A stretch of DNA of 6,073 nucleotides from Candidatus Dormiibacterota bacterium. Lineage in GTDB: Bacteria; Chloroflexota; Dormibacteria; Aeolococcales; Bog-877. Shown here piece by piece: positions 5,270 through 6,073 of this stretch (its first letter is position 1; the number at the start of each line of letters is the position of its first letter). The stretch lies in contig PLDE01000130.1 in the NCBI GenBank assembly GCA_003135035.1, forward strand, positions 1 to 6,073, read 5' to 3'. Both the position numbers and the translations under genes were made by a program. The notes beneath the pieces are model-generated. The model worked only from the letters and a program-made list of their open reading frames with translations, was not told the origin of the DNA and searched no databases.

Positions 5270-5689
5270 TCAGTGCTCCGTTGCGCCGACTTGATCCAGA
5301 CCCCAGGTCGACCAGGACCCGATGGTGATCAGGTAGCTGATCCGGCTCTCGGGCTCTGGGTAGTCCTGGCCCGTGTAGCGACGGCTGATGAGATGGATAT
5401 CGGCCGACGCCGCGGCACCATCGCGGCGCTCCGAGACGACGCCCCTGAGCTGCACCGATCGATAGGGCTGGGCGCTGTCGAAGACGGCCAGGGCAACCCG
5501 GGGATCGCGGTCGAGATTGGCCGGCTTGGCCCGCCCCGCCTTGGTGTTGACCAGGACTCGCTCCCCCTCCATGACGTACCAGACGACGGTTGCCTGAGGA
5601 GCGCCATCTTGGCCAAGCGTGGCCAAGGTGGCCAGGTTGGGCGCGTCGAGAAGCTCGCGCACGGGGGCGGGCAGGGGCCCCTTAGGCAC
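5270..5689 (-). CDS. PPOX-class F420/FMN-dependent oxidoreductase
   Basis: A 139-residue split-barrel protein of the pyridoxamine-5'-phosphate oxidase superfamily, close in pattern to the Rv1155-like F420-dependent group; usual length for it. Diagnostic segments are NLATLATLGQDGAPQATVVW (18-37), VLVNTKAGRAKPANLDRDPRVAL (45-67) with the basic residues K50, R53 and K55 expected to contact cofactor phosphate, and RRYTGQDYPEP (103-113). Members of the group reduce small molecules with F420H2 or FMN; the substrate is unknown. No export signal is seen, so it is cytoplasmic. The GTG start at 5689 lies within the end of the HtrA gene, giving an 8-base overlap and no clear Shine-Dalgarno, which suggests translational coupling. 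A GTG at codon 10 is a possible alternative start. Confidence 0.88.
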   Translation of the reverse strand: MPKGPLPAPVRELLDAPNLATLATLGQDGAPQATVVWYVMEGERVLVNTKAGRAKPANLDRDPRVALAVFDSAQPYRSVQLRGVVSERRDGAAASADIHLISRRYTGQDYPEPESRISYLITIGSWSTWGLDQVGATEH

Positions 5690-6073
5690 AGCCGGTCGAG
5701 CTCAGCTGACCCAAGGTGACCGAGATGGTCGCCTTGGAACCGTTGGCGTGAGTGACCGCCAGGGTGACCGTCTTGCCCGGGTTGATATTGGCCAGATCGT
5801 CGGTGAGATCCTGGACCGCCAGGGTCGGCTGGCCGTCAACGGCCGTGATCACGTCCTGATCCTTGAGCCCGGCCGCGCCGACCGCGGAGCGCGTGATCGA
5901 GGTCACCAGAACTCCGGCATCCTCACCGTTGGAGCCGGTCACCTGCTCAACCTCAATGCCGATGCAGGAGCGATCCGAGGACTGCACCTTGCCGTACTTG
6001 ACGATCTGACCAGCGATGTTGGCGACCACGCTGCTGGGGATGGCGAAGCCGATGCCGACCGAGCCGCCGGTCG
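5682..6073 (-). CDS. htrA: HtrA/DegP-type serine protease, C-terminal part (cut by window edge)
   Basis: Only the end of the gene is present; the reading frame is open to the right edge, so the 5' end lies outside. The first readable residues, TGGSVGIGFAIPSSVV, are the signature of the last strand of the HtrA trypsin-like domain, followed by the linker helix ANIAGQIVKYGKV. A PDZ domain (about 6000-5690) follows, with the carboxylate-loop-like IGIEV, then GVLVTSI, GLKDQDVITAVDGQ and VTLAVTHANG. The catalytic His, Asp and Ser lie outside the window. HtrA proteases degrade or refold damaged envelope proteins, and the PDZ domain recognises C-termini of substrates. Two cysteines bracket the PDZ domain (codons at about 5966-5964 and 5690-5688). 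The stop overlaps the start of the next gene. Confidence 0.92.
   Translation of the reverse strand, partial: TGGSVGIGFAIPSSVVANIAGQIVKYGKVQSSDRSCIGIEVEQVTGSNGEDAGVLVTSITRSAVGAAGLKDQDVITAVDGQPTLAVQDLTDDLANINPGKTVTLAVTHANGSKATISVTLGQLSSTGCA

Overview
The window is a GC-rich bacterial segment in which every supportable gene lies on the minus strand, so transcription runs from right to left. Strong third-position GC, frequent GTG starts, an F420/FMN split-barrel oxidoreductase of a type common in actinobacteria, and a single-domain-active rhodanese that closely resembles mycobacterial CysA2/CysA3 point to Actinobacteriota or a similar high-GC phylum such as Chloroflexota or Dormibacterota. The sequence alone does not decide between them.

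The order in transcription is as follows. The 3' end of an HtrA/DegP-type serine protease (last trypsin-fold residues plus a PDZ domain) enters from the right edge. It overlaps by 8 bases a PPOX-class (pyridoxamine-phosphate-oxidase-fold) oxidoreductase. After 56 bases comes a small PRC-barrel-like protein of unknown role, and 43 bases later a large membrane-anchored protein that fuses a Sco/SenC copper-chaperone domain to a TlpA/ResA thioredoxin domain. A 247-base non-coding stretch follows (2950-3196), then a thiosulfate sulfurtransferase, a GC-rich hairpin region, an ACT-domain malic enzyme and finally a GNAT acetyltransferase.

The right half has an envelope-quality and redox theme: protease/chaperone, copper delivery and disulfide reduction for respiratory oxidase assembly. 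The left half is central and sulfur metabolism: a sulfane-sulfur transferase and malate decarboxylation under ACT control. There are no insertion sequences, CRISPR arrays, tRNA or rRNA genes, or phage genes.

The most unusual part is the non-coding stretch upstream of the sulfurtransferase. It holds an extended -10-like element that fits a leaderless short ORF with two late cysteine codons. It also holds a 76-base block in which a 15-base-pair-class hairpin abuts a three-way junction with no unpaired junction bases, plus repeated segments that allow mutually exclusive pairing. Mycobacterial cysA2 relatives are known to be controlled by cysteine-sensing leader ORFs, so this is a reasonable candidate for an undescribed cis-regulatory leader. 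Transcription through it and its function are inferred, not shown.
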